From Geobacter sp. (GTDB taxonomy: Bacteria > Desulfobacterota > Desulfuromonadia > Geobacterales > Pseudopelobacteraceae): a stretch of DNA of 64,000 nucleotides. Below, in pieces: positions 28,215 through 35,855 of this stretch. The notes under the pieces are model-generated. The model did not search any database, had not been told where the DNA came from, and was given only the letters and a program-made list of their open reading frames with translations. The stretch covers positions 62,001 through 126,000 of the forward strand of contig PJFB01000006.1 in assembly GCA_003574895.1 (NCBI GenBank), in the 5' to 3' direction. Each line of letters opens with the position of its first letter. Position 1 is the first letter of the stretch. A program made the position numbers and the translations under genes.

Positions 28215-28683
28215 TAATTCTTTCTCCCACCTGAAAAATCCCCGCCACCTTCTCCGGATTCTTCAACTCCGCCTGATACTTCTTCAACTGCTCCATCGGA
28301 ATAAGCAGCTCCGCAGCAAAGGCATCCGCCTCCTGCTCCCAGGGCGGCTTGGCGCTTTCCGGCATATCCTCGCCATATTCCCGCGCCACTTCGGCATCGT
28401 AAAAATCCCGCTTATCGTGCCTGAGAAAGATATGTCCCAACTCGTGAGCCAGCGTAAACCGGCCCCGAACGTAGGCCTTTGCCTTGTTCACCATGGCGAC
28501 CCGCGTCCCGTCCTCTAGCTCCATCAGCATCCCGTCAACGGCTTCCGGATCGTCGAGTTCCATATACTCCAGCCCTTCACCCTCACAGATTTTCCGCAGG
28601 TCAGTGGGGACTTCCACGATCTTGTATTGCTTCAGGACCTTGCGCGCCATGTTGCGCGCTAGTGAATAATTCGCCGGAATCAT
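28195..28683 (-). CDS. ImmA/IrrE-family metallopeptidase, C-terminus replaced by IS sequence
   Basis: A 162-residue zinc peptidase with the HEXXH site in TLAHELGHIFLRH and the third-ligand region WEQEADAFAAELLIP, as in ImmA/IrrE proteins that cleave a partner repressor. The usual C-terminal helix after FQV is missing: the frame runs straight into an inverted repeat left by an IS630-type element and stops there (GERISVASTH). It starts at ATG 28683, overlapping the stop of the MqsA-like gene (ATGA), so it is the third gene of that operon. It may still be active, since the catalytic part is complete. Confidence 0.85.
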   Translation of the reverse strand: MIPANYSLARNMARKVLKQYKIVEVPTDLRKICEGEGLEYMELDDPEAVDGMLMELEDGTRVAMVNKAKAYVRGRFTLAHELGHIFLRHDKRDFYDAEVAREYGEDMPESAKPPWEQEADAFAAELLIPMEQLKKYQAELKNPEKVAGIFQVGERISVASTH

Positions 28684-29567
28684 CGTGCTCCTCCCGCCTG
28701 CCGCCGAGCATCAAGGGCAGCCTGCACCTTTGCCAGGTAGTCATCACTCACCAGTTTCTGCTGCGCAGATTCGCCTCTTTTCTGCGCCAGCTTTTCCAGC
28801 ATCATGTTGACGCTGCGTGACTGGGCAGCCGTCCCCTTGGCATCGTAACTGGTGGAACGGGCATGGACGACGTTTGCCGAGTTCTTCATGGAAACAATCG
28901 TCAGGGTGGCATTGAGCAGTCGCTTGAGGTTATCGAGAGTCAATCCGAAAAACTGGACGATCCGTGCAGTTATGTCGGGAGAAATCTGCTCCGGGGCAAA
29001 ATCATTGTTTTCGATCCGGGTCAGGGTGACCGGTTCAATCTCCAACGAGGCACAAACCAAATCGGGCAGGAGTTTGGTCGTGCTGATTACCTCGCGAATA
29101 TACTCCCCAAAGGAAAGATACTGCCCCAGCAGGGAGCTATTGGCTTTACTGATGGCGGCAACCCGTTCCGACGGGATCAGGTTGACCTTGGCGTCGGGAA
29201 ACTTCTCGATGAAAGTGTGCACCAGCAGGTTCATGGACGGCGTGATCGCTACCTCGCCACGCTCCCAGCGGCCGTAGGTATTGCGGCCGATCTGAAGGAG
29301 GTCGCAAATCTCCTCCAGCTTCATGTTCAATACCCGACGCACAGTTTTCAGCTGCTCCGGTGCCAGAAGCGGCTTCAGCCCGAACTCAAGGGCAACCCGC
29401 TGTTTATCGATCCCCAGACTCTGCTCGTGGGTGAAGGTTATCTCGCCACAGGCCGGGCAGGTTTCGCAGGGAAGATCGTGCAACAGATGCGGTTCACCAT
29501 TGATCGTTACCGTGAGTTCGGTAGTTGCAGTCTGATAATCGGCGTTAAAACAGTTGGTGCAAATCAT
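28680..29567 (-). CDS. MqsA-like zinc-finger/HTH protein, antitoxin-type regulator
   Basis: A 295-residue protein. The N-terminus has paired CxxC motifs (MICTNCFNADYQ, then CETCPACGE) as in the YgiT/MqsA zinc domain. An HTH follows at about residues 75-130 (LKTVRRVLNMKLEEICDLLQIG, RNTYGRWERGEV), then a long C-terminal region including a second HTH-like stretch. It is much longer than MqsA (about 130 residues). It overlaps the start of the DUF4258-like gene's 3' end and is translationally coupled to the ImmA-like gene. It probably represses its own operon by binding the palindromes at 29903-29973. Confidence 0.8.
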   Translation of the reverse strand: MICTNCFNADYQTATTELTVTINGEPHLLHDLPCETCPACGEITFTHEQSLGIDKQRVALEFGLKPLLAPEQLKTVRRVLNMKLEEICDLLQIGRNTYGRWERGEVAITPSMNLLVHTFIEKFPDAKVNLIPSERVAAISKANSSLLGQYLSFGEYIREVISTTKLLPDLVCASLEIEPVTLTRIENNDFAPEQISPDITARIVQFFGLTLDNLKRLLNATLTIVSMKNSANVVHARSTSYDAKGTAAQSRSVNMMLEKLAQKRGESAQQKLVSDDYLAKVQAALDARRQAGGAR

Positions 29568-29916
29568 TTTCCAAGCCCCTATTTGCGCGTAACGAGGTGA
29601 GTTTCCATTCGATGAAGGCGCCGGTCTGCGGATGATAGTTGCTGCACACCTTGCAGTAAACAACAACTCCTTTGGTACTCGTGCCATGGATGACATAATG
29701 GGTATTGTCCGGATGGCTCGCCCGCGCGCTGGTTGCGGGCATTGCCTTTTCAATGGAGTCGGCATCCATGATGACTTTCTCTACGTCGGCCTCAAATAAT
29801 TCAGCCTTGTCCATGTCGTTCAGGCAATCCTTCGTCTTCCTGATCTTCCTTGCCAGATAGGCTTCCTGAATTCTCTTGAGGACCAGATTATCCAGTTCTG
29901 TTCCAATTGGTGTCAT
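29545..29916 (-). CDS. DUF4258-like protein, possible toxin of a type II TA module
   Basis: A 123-residue protein whose C-terminal half (HYVIHGTSTKGVVVYCKVCS) resembles DUF4258/MqsR-type small toxins encoded with MqsA-family antitoxins. The N-terminal half is helical and charged. It is the first gene of the operon and overlaps the MqsA-like gene by 23 bp. The start is uncertain: ATG 29916 has a weak GGGGT, and a TTG at 29931 is also in frame. Toxicity is inferred from the neighbourhood only. Confidence 0.6.
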   Translation of the reverse strand: MTPIGTELDNLVLKRIQEAYLARKIRKTKDCLNDMDKAELFEADVEKVIMDADSIEKAMPATSARASHPDNTHYVIHGTSTKGVVVYCKVCSNYHPQTGAFIEWKLTSLRANRGLENDLHQLF

Positions 29917-29973
29917 ATTTACCCCAAACAAACATTCACACCAATTGGTGTTATTATTGATATACCAATTGGT
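29903..29973. promoter_or_regulatory. Three CCAATTGG palindromes, operator of the TA-like operon
   Basis: CCAATTGG (29903-29910, inside the first codons), CACCAATTGGTG (29939-29950) and ACCAATTGGT (29964-29973) share the same core and a following TGT. They lie over the start and promoter of the DUF4258/MqsA/ImmA operon, the usual place for autorepression by the antitoxin. Confidence 0.8.
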
Positions 29974-30022
29974 GTTTTGGTGTCAATTATTTATTTGCAT
30001 CGGGTCAAGGAATCTTATTTCA

Positions 30023-30363
30023 TCACCGCATATACACCTGCGCCCCATACCCTCCCCGATACTGCATAAACACATGCTGATAAATCATATCCGTCTTGGT
30101 CTCTACCTCCTCGTCCGAGTAGAACGACACAGGTAGACCTGTTGCCTCATTGTAGAGAAAGTCACGAATGGTTACCCTCACCGCGGAGCGGGTAGCCTCC
30201 TTCTCAGGCCAGTTTTAGATTCGCAGCTTTTCAGACTTCAATGTTTCCAGGAGATCCTTCGTCACCCTTTTAATCTGCTCTCGCTCGTTCTTGGAGAGTT
30301 CGGGCTTGATGAGCAGATCAAAAATGGCAAGGCTTTCCTCATCCAACCCTTCCGGGATTTGCA
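30023..30363 (-). pseudogene. Type I restriction enzyme HsdR, C-terminal remnant
   Basis: Reverse-strand translation gives IPEGLDEESLAIFDLLIKPE, then LSKNEREQIKRVTKDLLETLK, an in-frame TAA at 30215-30217, and NWPEKEATRSAVRVTIRDFL through to EEVETKTDMIYQHVF, the C-terminal domain of HsdR. Only about 112 codons remain and one is a stop. It directly follows the Fic gene, in the order fic-hsdR seen in type I restriction loci. The helicase and nuclease parts, hsdM and hsdS are absent. Confidence 0.82.
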
Positions 30364-31761
30364 CTATCGTTTGGTCTGCTCTTGCCAGGCAGCGAACTCC
30401 AAGGGGCGAATGCCGAAAAGTATCGCATTCCCTTCGTGCAGGGCTTCAAACTCTTCAAAAACAAGTTTTACGAATTTGTCATGGTCTTCTTTGGCCACCA
30501 CCGAGGGAATGACCGCTGACACTGTTTCATGGGTCGGAGCCTGCTGTTGAAGTACAATAGCCTTGACTGCCGCGCTGAGAGCTTGGCGGTATCGCAAGCG
30601 GAATGTGTCCGGCGGCACGAGTTCCTGGCGGATTGCCAGATACTGCTGACAGGAACGTTCATAGGCCCAGACAAAGACATCGCGCAATAACTCTACCCGG
30701 TTCAGTTCGTACACCCCGAGCATGGCTTCTACGTAGGCTCGTTCCGGCACATCGATAAAGGAAAGCGGACAGAGGTTGTGCCGGATCAACGGAATGTTGG
30801 CGGCCAACCGGGAGACGCGCTTGTTGACGTCTTCAAACGGCTGCAAGTATGGCAGATGCACCATGACGAAAAAAGCCTGTTCGAATGGATCGCGAATCTC
30901 TTTGGCCATGGAGAGGATGATCTTGAACAGTTCTTCCAGCCTTTGCGGCATGGCAATCGGCAGGTAGACACTGCCACCGATATCTACCGGACGGTGACGA
31001 ATTCGTCCGCAGGCACTGCGATCAGCAAGGAGGCCATCGGAGAGAAGAGCGTGCAAACTATAAATTGTGTAGGGGGCAAAATCGACCAGATCGGCTTCGT
31101 TCACCAGCAGCTCGATGGCGGCCTTGTGATTGAGGATCATCTGGGTTTCCAGAGCATCTTTCCCTTCTGCCGCCTGGCCGAAATCGATCAACCGCTGAGT
31201 GTCGAGACGACTGTAAGTGTTGCCTTCCAGGCGCGATGAAGCCCAGGAAAGATCTATCAGCAGCCGATTCAGAATATCGCGGGCAAAGGTTCCGGCCGGT
31301 CGCTCATCATCGGGTGGCGTACCGATCTGACGAAGCTGTTCCCGCAGTTCGAGCGGCAGATATGAAGTTTCATTGGGATAATACGCTTCAAGAAAACTCT
31401 GATTATATCCAACAGGTGTCCGCATCTGGCGTGGCTGACGGACATATGCTCTGATTTCTTCGCTTTCCGGTGACAGGGGGACATAGACTTCTCCGAAAGA
31501 TTCCATCGTATCGGGTGATTCGGTTATGTCCACCTGGCCAGTGATTACGTCCGGTGCCTGGCGATATCGTACTCCCCGCTGCTTACCCTGCCTGACAACC
31601 TGCCCCTCAGTTACAAATTGAGCAAGACGGCGCTGCAGAGTCCGCCGGCTGATGACATCCTTCAAAAGAGCATGAAGAGCATCCATGCCGATTCCTTCTG
31701 AATGACGGCCAAGTTCGGCAATAATGCGGGCATCCGTATCAATGGCAATTTTTTTCGGCAT
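30364..31761 (-). CDS. Fic-family protein with N-terminal HTH and altered core motif
   Basis: A 465-residue protein. Residues 1-70 look like a winged helix (RRTLQRRLAQFVTEGQVVRQ), and a Fic domain spans about 160-340. A class II-type inhibitory helix is present (SSRLEG, 175-180). The core motif reads QPFEDVNKRVSR (307-318) where active AMPylators have HPFxxGNGRxxR: the catalytic His is Gln and the first Gly is Val. It is therefore probably not an AMP transferase, or has another activity. Its own promoter carries two strong dyads. Fic proteins of this build are often found inside hsd restriction operons, and an HsdR remnant follows here. Confidence 0.88.
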   Translation of the reverse strand: MPKKIAIDTDARIIAELGRHSEGIGMDALHALLKDVISRRTLQRRLAQFVTEGQVVRQGKQRGVRYRQAPDVITGQVDITESPDTMESFGEVYVPLSPESEEIRAYVRQPRQMRTPVGYNQSFLEAYYPNETSYLPLELREQLRQIGTPPDDERPAGTFARDILNRLLIDLSWASSRLEGNTYSRLDTQRLIDFGQAAEGKDALETQMILNHKAAIELLVNEADLVDFAPYTIYSLHALLSDGLLADRSACGRIRHRPVDIGGSVYLPIAMPQRLEELFKIILSMAKEIRDPFEQAFFVMVHLPYLQPFEDVNKRVSRLAANIPLIRHNLCPLSFIDVPERAYVEAMLGVYELNRVELLRDVFVWAYERSCQQYLAIRQELVPPDTFRLRYRQALSAAVKAIVLQQQAPTHETVSAVIPSVVAKEDHDKFVKLVFEEFEALHEGNAILFGIRPLEFAAWQEQTKR

Positions 31762-31812
31762 GGCCCTGTTCCTTCGGAATTGTCATGGCTGTAATTTCTA
31801 TGCGCCAAAACT

Positions 31813-31868
31813 ATGCGCCTATTGGCGCATCATGTCAATTAATACGCCAATAAATGGCGTATTAATTG
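31813..31868. promoter_or_regulatory. Two operator-like dyads upstream of the Fic gene
   Basis: ATGCGCC-TATT-GGCGCAT (31813-31830) and CAATTAATACGCCA-(5 nt)-TGGCGTATTAATTG (31836-31868, perfect 14-bp arms) share a TRCGCCA half-site. They lie 50-110 bp before the Fic start and fit autoregulation by its N-terminal HTH. Confidence 0.7.
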
Positions 31869-31948
31869 TTATTGTGCCATTTCATATGTCGTAATTCCGA
31901 TTTTATGTGACACATGCGGCCAATGCCGTGAATCAGAGAATTTGGTAG

Positions 31949-32116
31949 AAACCTACATCTCAATGACCTGTCGTACTGCGGATTGACCTCCACATCCTTG
32001 TAGCCATAAGGATTTACCACCACCCTGGTCTTACCGATCGTGTAGTCGAAAGAGTTGTGCGTATGGCCATGCGCCCAGAGATCCGGGCCATGGTCGATGA
32101 TCTCGCCGGAGACGTC
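31949..32116 (-). pseudogene. Calcineurin-type metallophosphoesterase, C-terminal remnant
   Basis: The reverse strand encodes DLWAHGHTHNSFDYTIGKTR and VVVNPYGYKDVEVNPQYDR, the metal-binding GHTH and following strand of calcineurin-like phosphoesterases. Upstream the frame becomes unrelated sequence. It is a fragment of about 56 codons; the catalytic N-terminal motifs are gone. Confidence 0.75.
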
Positions 32117-32170
32117 GGTCACGGGTTGGAGATTCAGACAAAGCAGATGCGGAAAGAAATCTAAGCTATC

Positions 32171-32350
32171 GAGTTTGAGTCCAATGACCTTAAAAACAAG
32201 ATTCTCAGCGCAAACATGATCCGGGACAACTTCAAGGTCTTCAATGACGTGTACGATCACCTGACCCATGACGAGGAATATGACCTGCTGCACCTGCTCG
32301 TCAAGAAGGTCGTTTACTTTGAAGGAAAGGAAAGACAAGGATTTAAATAA
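32171..32350 (+). pseudogene. Serine site-specific recombinase, C-terminal remnant
   Basis: The plus strand encodes NMIRDNFKVFNDVYDHLTHD and EEYDLLHLLVKKVVYFEGKE before a TAA, the typical C-terminal end of large serine recombinases (integrases/invertases). An in-frame stop precedes it at 32162. It lies 92 bp from the 3' end of tRNA-Asn, marking an old integration scar. Confidence 0.75.
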
Positions 32351-32441
32351 GAAGAGGAAAATAAAAATGGATCTATGGGAGTTACCGCCCATAGATCCAT
32401 CTATCACCAGCTCACCAAAAGAATTTGCTGAGCGTTCTGTT

Positions 32442-32517
<76 letters not shown>

Positions 32518-32674
32518 ATGAAGAATTGATCTTTTAACACAGACCGCCAGGCAGGTCAATATTTTTATCTCAATGAACCGCACTTTCATGGTGAAACACG
32601 ATTTGCATCAACACTGGAATCCGTAACGATCTGAGTTATAATGACATACTCAAATTTCAAAGGAGAATAATCAT

Positions 32675-33079
32675 ATGGATATAACGATCACGTTTCCTGG
32701 CGGGAGCAAGGTGAATGCTGAAATCAACGGCATGGTCATCCCCACGGACCAGCCGTTGGAGGAAGGTGGTGAAGGGACGGCACCGAGCCCCTTTGATTAT
32801 TTTCTCGCCTCCCTCGGCACCTGCGCCGGGATTTACACCCTCAGTTTCTGCCAGCAGCGCAACATTGCGACCGATGGACTGGCGCTTGCCCAGCGCATGG
32901 AGTTTGCCGATGTTGAGGGAGGGAAAAGGAGGCTGACCAAGGTTGTCATGGAGATTACCCTGCCACCTCTTTTCCCGGAGAAGTATCGCAATGCCATCAC
33001 AAAGGCGGCCGGGCTCTGTACCGTGAAAAAGGTGCTCATGGACCCGCCGGAATTCGAGATCACGGCCCGAATGCCATAA
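32675..33079 (+). CDS. OsmC-family protein
   Basis: A 134-residue protein with the OsmC fold signatures: SPFDYFLASLGTCAGIYTL, with the first redox Cys, and KAAGLCTVKKVLMDPPEF, with the second. Members reduce organic hydroperoxides or bind small thiol ligands in the cytoplasm. Two extra cysteines (LSFCQQ) lie near the first site. AAGGAG precedes the ATG. It is a single gene downstream of tRNA-Asn, outside the island. Confidence 0.9.
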   Translation: MDITITFPGGSKVNAEINGMVIPTDQPLEEGGEGTAPSPFDYFLASLGTCAGIYTLSFCQQRNIATDGLALAQRMEFADVEGGKRRLTKVVMEITLPPLFPEKYRNAITKAAGLCTVKKVLMDPPEFEITARMP

Positions 33080-33177
33080 TTACCTGGATTGCCGGATGCC
33101 ACGGATAATCAGTTGACAGCATATATCCCAAGGCTTTAATATATTCAGAATTGTGAATATATGTAGTGGGGTGGTTT

Positions 33178-33363
33178 ATGCCTATTTTTGAATTCAGTTG
33201 CCAGGCCTGCGGCTTGCGCTTTGAAAAGCTTACTAAAATCGGAGAAGAGCACAATATCAAATGCCCTGCCTGCGATTCCGGCGAAGTAAAGAAGGAGTTT
33301 TCGATTTTCTCGTCCGCCGGATCGGCCACATCATCCGGAAACGCCTGTTTCAGCGGTGGCTGA
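33178..33363 (+). CDS. FmdB-family zinc-ribbon protein
   Basis: A 61-residue protein starting [18 protein letters not shown] with a second pair [14 protein letters not shown], the zinc ribbon of the FmdB/PF09723 family, and a Ser/Gly-rich tail. These are thought to be small regulatory or structural proteins. ATG 33178 follows GGGGT. Length is usual for the family. Confidence 0.87.
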   Translation: MPIFEFSCQACGLRFEKLTKIGEEHNIKCPACDSGEVKKEFSIFSSAGSATSSGNACFSGG

Positions 33364-33459
33364 AGGATGCCTTGACGCCGGTCGGCGTCATTCGGTTTTC
33401 AGGCAAACACCAAGACAAGTTGTTCGCTACCGCCAATACAGCCAATAATGGAGTTGCCC

Positions 33460-33549
33460 ATGGAATTCATCATCTATTCGGTCCTGTTCCTGATTGCATG
33501 GTTCGCTTTCCAGATTTTCATCCTGCCCCGCCTGGGCCTTCCCACCTGA
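33460..33549 (+). CDS. 29-residue single-helix membrane peptide
   Basis: A short frame MEFIIYSVLFLIAWFAFQ...LPRLGLPT, nearly all one hydrophobic helix followed by a positively charged end. A GGAG lies 6 bp before the ATG at 33460; an in-frame ATG at 33448 has none. Its composition is that of a real small membrane protein, but it is short enough to be chance. It follows the zinc-ribbon gene by 96 bp. Confidence 0.5.
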   Translation: MEFIIYSVLFLIAWFAFQIFILPRLGLPT

Positions 33550-33740
33550 ACTTCCAACTCATGCGACCTCGGGGACCGGGGTCTTAAAACCGATCAAAAC
33601 GTATCAAAGCCGGATAGCGCCCAAGACGAAGCCAGCCATCATGATATTGACGGTTAATCATCGACAACCGCGACTATCCCTGCCCGAAACGTAACCGCTT
33701 AAATTCAGGCAAAAACGAAACAAACGTAAAAGGCGTTCGG

Positions 33741-33779
33741 CCTCAAGATTACCTCACGATTACTGGGATTTTGAATCTA
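33741..33779. repeat. Partial copy of the GATTACCTCACGATTAC hairpin repeat
   Basis: CCTCAAGATTACCTCACGAT and TACTGGGATTTTGAATC match the left arm and loop of the repeats at 52624, 54312 and 55451. The right arm is missing or decayed. Confidence 0.7.
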
Positions 33780-33871
33780 AACCGATTATCAATCATCGCG
33801 TGCCAGCCATTTTGCTCGGACCCTATAAGCTCCTCAAAAAATATCTTGACCAATTCGGCAAGGGCAAATAT

Positions 33872-33893
33872 CATGTGAATATATGCTCACATG
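33872..33893. promoter_or_regulatory. Probable TetR operator CATGTGA-N8-TCACATG
   Basis: Perfect 7-bp arms flank eight bases, ending 11 bp before the chosen TTG start of the TetR gene. A related half-site, ATGTGAAC, recurs at about 34507 between the TetR and TolC genes, so the same protein may control the pump operon. Confidence 0.65.
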
Positions 33894-33904
33894 AGGCCAC
33901 GATA

Positions 33905-34492
33905 TTGGAAAAGAAAAGCACTCGCATACGAAAAGAAGAAATCGTCCAAGCTGCCCTTGAAGTAGTCGGCAAAAAAGGTGTCCGGGCACTGACCATTGCC
34001 GCCATCGCCGAGACCGCCGGGATGAGCGAGGCCAACATCTACCGGCACTTTGGCGGCAAAGACGAGATCTATTCCGCCCTGGCGGACTTTATCGGCAGCG
34101 CGGTCATGGGCAATGCAGCCACCATTGCCGGTGGAAGCCGCAAACCGCTGGAAAAGCTGGAAACCATCTTCTCTTCCCACATCGCCCTGCTGGCGGAGCA
34201 CCCCGGTATCCCCAGGTTCGTCTTTTCCGACGACATCCACCTGGGCCATCGCACCCTGTCCGAGGCATTGTCGCTCCGCATCGGGAACTACGTGGAAACC
34301 ATAACCGGTATCATTGCCGCCGGGATTGAAGAGGGTGAGTTGCGACAGGGACTGGCCCCCAGGGAGACGGCCATGACCCTGCTCGGCGTGATCCAGTTTA
34401 CCGCATTGCGCTGGACCATAAGCAATGCAGCCTTTGATATACGGCCGGAAGCGGAAAAACTCTGGCAAAATTTCCTGAATATGATTCGCTGA
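33905..34492 (+). CDS. TetR-family repressor of the export operon
   Basis: About 195 residues with the TetR HTH (IVQAALEVVGKKGVRALTIA, then GMSEANIYRHFGGKDEIYSAL) and a C-terminal ligand domain. A TTG at 33905 with GAGG upstream gives a normal N-terminus (MEKKSTRIRKEE); the open frame extends to 33800 but its upstream part would be translated through the operator and is not TetR-like. It leads directly into tolC, so it is the local repressor of the tripartite exporter, autoregulated through the dyad at 33872. Confidence 0.87.
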   Translation: MEKKSTRIRKEEIVQAALEVVGKKGVRALTIAAIAETAGMSEANIYRHFGGKDEIYSALADFIGSAVMGNAATIAGGSRKPLEKLETIFSSHIALLAEHPGIPRFVFSDDIHLGHRTLSEALSLRIGNYVETITGIIAAGIEEGELRQGLAPRETAMTLLGVIQFTALRWTISNAAFDIRPEAEKLWQNFLNMIR

Positions 34493-34561
34493 TTTTTTTT
34501 GCAGTTTATGTGAACGCTTATTCGCCTTATATTCAATTTATTGCATACCAATGGAACCACT

Positions 34562-35821
34562 ATGAAACGGATCATTATCTTCATGCTTGCCCTCATTATT
34601 CAGGCCCGTTCCCTGTATGCCGCCTCTCCTCTGACCATTGACGAGGCCCTGGCAACGGCCTTGGGCAACCACCCCCAGATCGTCGAGGCCAAGGAAAACC
34701 TGCAGGGTGCCGAAGCCAGGACCGGCCAGGCCCTGGCCAACTACTACCCCCAGATCAGTATTGCCGCTGACTGGAGCAAGGGGCGCTCCTACCTCACGGC
34801 CCTGCAGAACGTCAAGGCAACGGAAGTAAACACCGAGGCCCTTTACCTGAAGCAGACCATTTATGACTTTGGCCGCACCGCCGGTGCGGTGGCCGCGGCC
34901 CGCCACAACCGTGAAGCGGTTGACAAGGCCCTTGCCATCACGCGTCAGGACCTTGTGCTGCGGGTCAAGAGTGCCTTCTACCTCCTGCTTGCGACAGAAA
35001 AACAGGTGGTTGCCGTCAGGGAAACGGTCAAATCACGGGAAGTGGTGTTCCGCCAGGCACGGGAGTTCTTCAACCAGGGCATCAGGGCCAAGGTGGACGT
35101 GGCCCGGGCCGAGGCGAACCTGTATTCCGCCCGGACCGCCCAGATCAGTGCGGAGAACAACCTGGACATGGCGCGGGTCGAACTTGCCAATGCCATGGGG
35201 GTGACATCCCTGGGAGAACGCCCGGTGGCGGAACCGACCTTGTCCGCTCACCCCCTGCCGGAGCGTGGCCAGGTTCGAGACGAAGCCCTTGGCAACCGCG
35301 CCGAACTGCAACAGACGGCTGCCCTGAAAATGGCTGCTGAAGCCAGCCTCAAATCCGCCAGGGGGAGTTACCTGCCCATCATCTCCGGAACGGCCAGTGT
35401 CGGCTATGCCGACCGGGACATCCCTCCCAACGGCAATGTCTGGGCCGTGGGCCTGAACCTGACCATGCCACTTTTTTCCGGCTTTTCCTCTGTTGAACAG
35501 GTGCGGGAAGCCACGGCAAACAGCAATGCCATCGAGGCCCGGCAGGACAACCTCAGGCTGCAGATCATCAAAGAGGTGGAATCCGCTTGGCTCGGGGTAA
35601 AGGAGGCGGCTGCCCGCATGATATCCACCGAGAAAGAGGTGGCGGCAACCGATGAGAACCAGGCCCTGGCAGAGGGACGCTACCACGAAGGGGTCGGCAA
35701 CATCATCGAAGTGACCGATGCCCAGTCCCAGGCCCTTGATGCCCGCACCGCCCACATCCAGGCCATATTCGATTACAACACCGCCATGGCCCGGCTGGAC
35801 AGGGCTGTCGGCAAAGAATGA
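34562..35821 (+). CDS. TolC-family outer-membrane efflux protein
   Basis: A 419-residue protein with a signal peptide (MKRIIIFMLALIIQARSLYA) and two OEP repeats: SPLTIDEALATALGNHPQIV begins the first and the second begins near RDEALGNRAELQQ. The long alpha-helical barrel pattern (NLYSARTAQISAENNLDMAR) is clear. It forms the outer-membrane channel for the HlyD-permease-ATPase pump encoded next. It sits 69 bp after the TetR stop; the ribosome-binding site is weak (GGAAC). Confidence 0.93.
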   Translation: MKRIIIFMLALIIQARSLYAASPLTIDEALATALGNHPQIVEAKENLQGAEARTGQALANYYPQISIAADWSKGRSYLTALQNVKATEVNTEALYLKQTIYDFGRTAGAVAAARHNREAVDKALAITRQDLVLRVKSAFYLLLATEKQVVAVRETVKSREVVFRQAREFFNQGIRAKVDVARAEANLYSARTAQISAENNLDMARVELANAMGVTSLGERPVAEPTLSAHPLPERGQVRDEALGNRAELQQTAALKMAAEASLKSARGSYLPIISGTASVGYADRDIPPNGNVWAVGLNLTMPLFSGFSSVEQVREATANSNAIEARQDNLRLQIIKEVESAWLGVKEAAARMISTEKEVAATDENQALAEGRYHEGVGNIIEVTDAQSQALDARTAHIQAIFDYNTAMARLDRAVGKE

Positions 35822-35855
35822 GCAGACTGCGTATAAATTGTCGAGGAGTAACCCT

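Larger units (their letters stand above)
33550..33904. other. Spacer before the TetR gene with a partial hairpin repeat and an operator
   Basis: No gene is supportable in these 355 bp. A degenerate copy of the Flx-Hdr hairpin repeat lies at 33741-33779 and a TetR-type dyad at 33872-33893. Confidence 0.45.

Noticed and set aside
28132-28518. 128-residue plus-strand frame over the inverted repeat
   Set aside because: Antisense to the ImmA-like gene whose HEXXH motif is clear.
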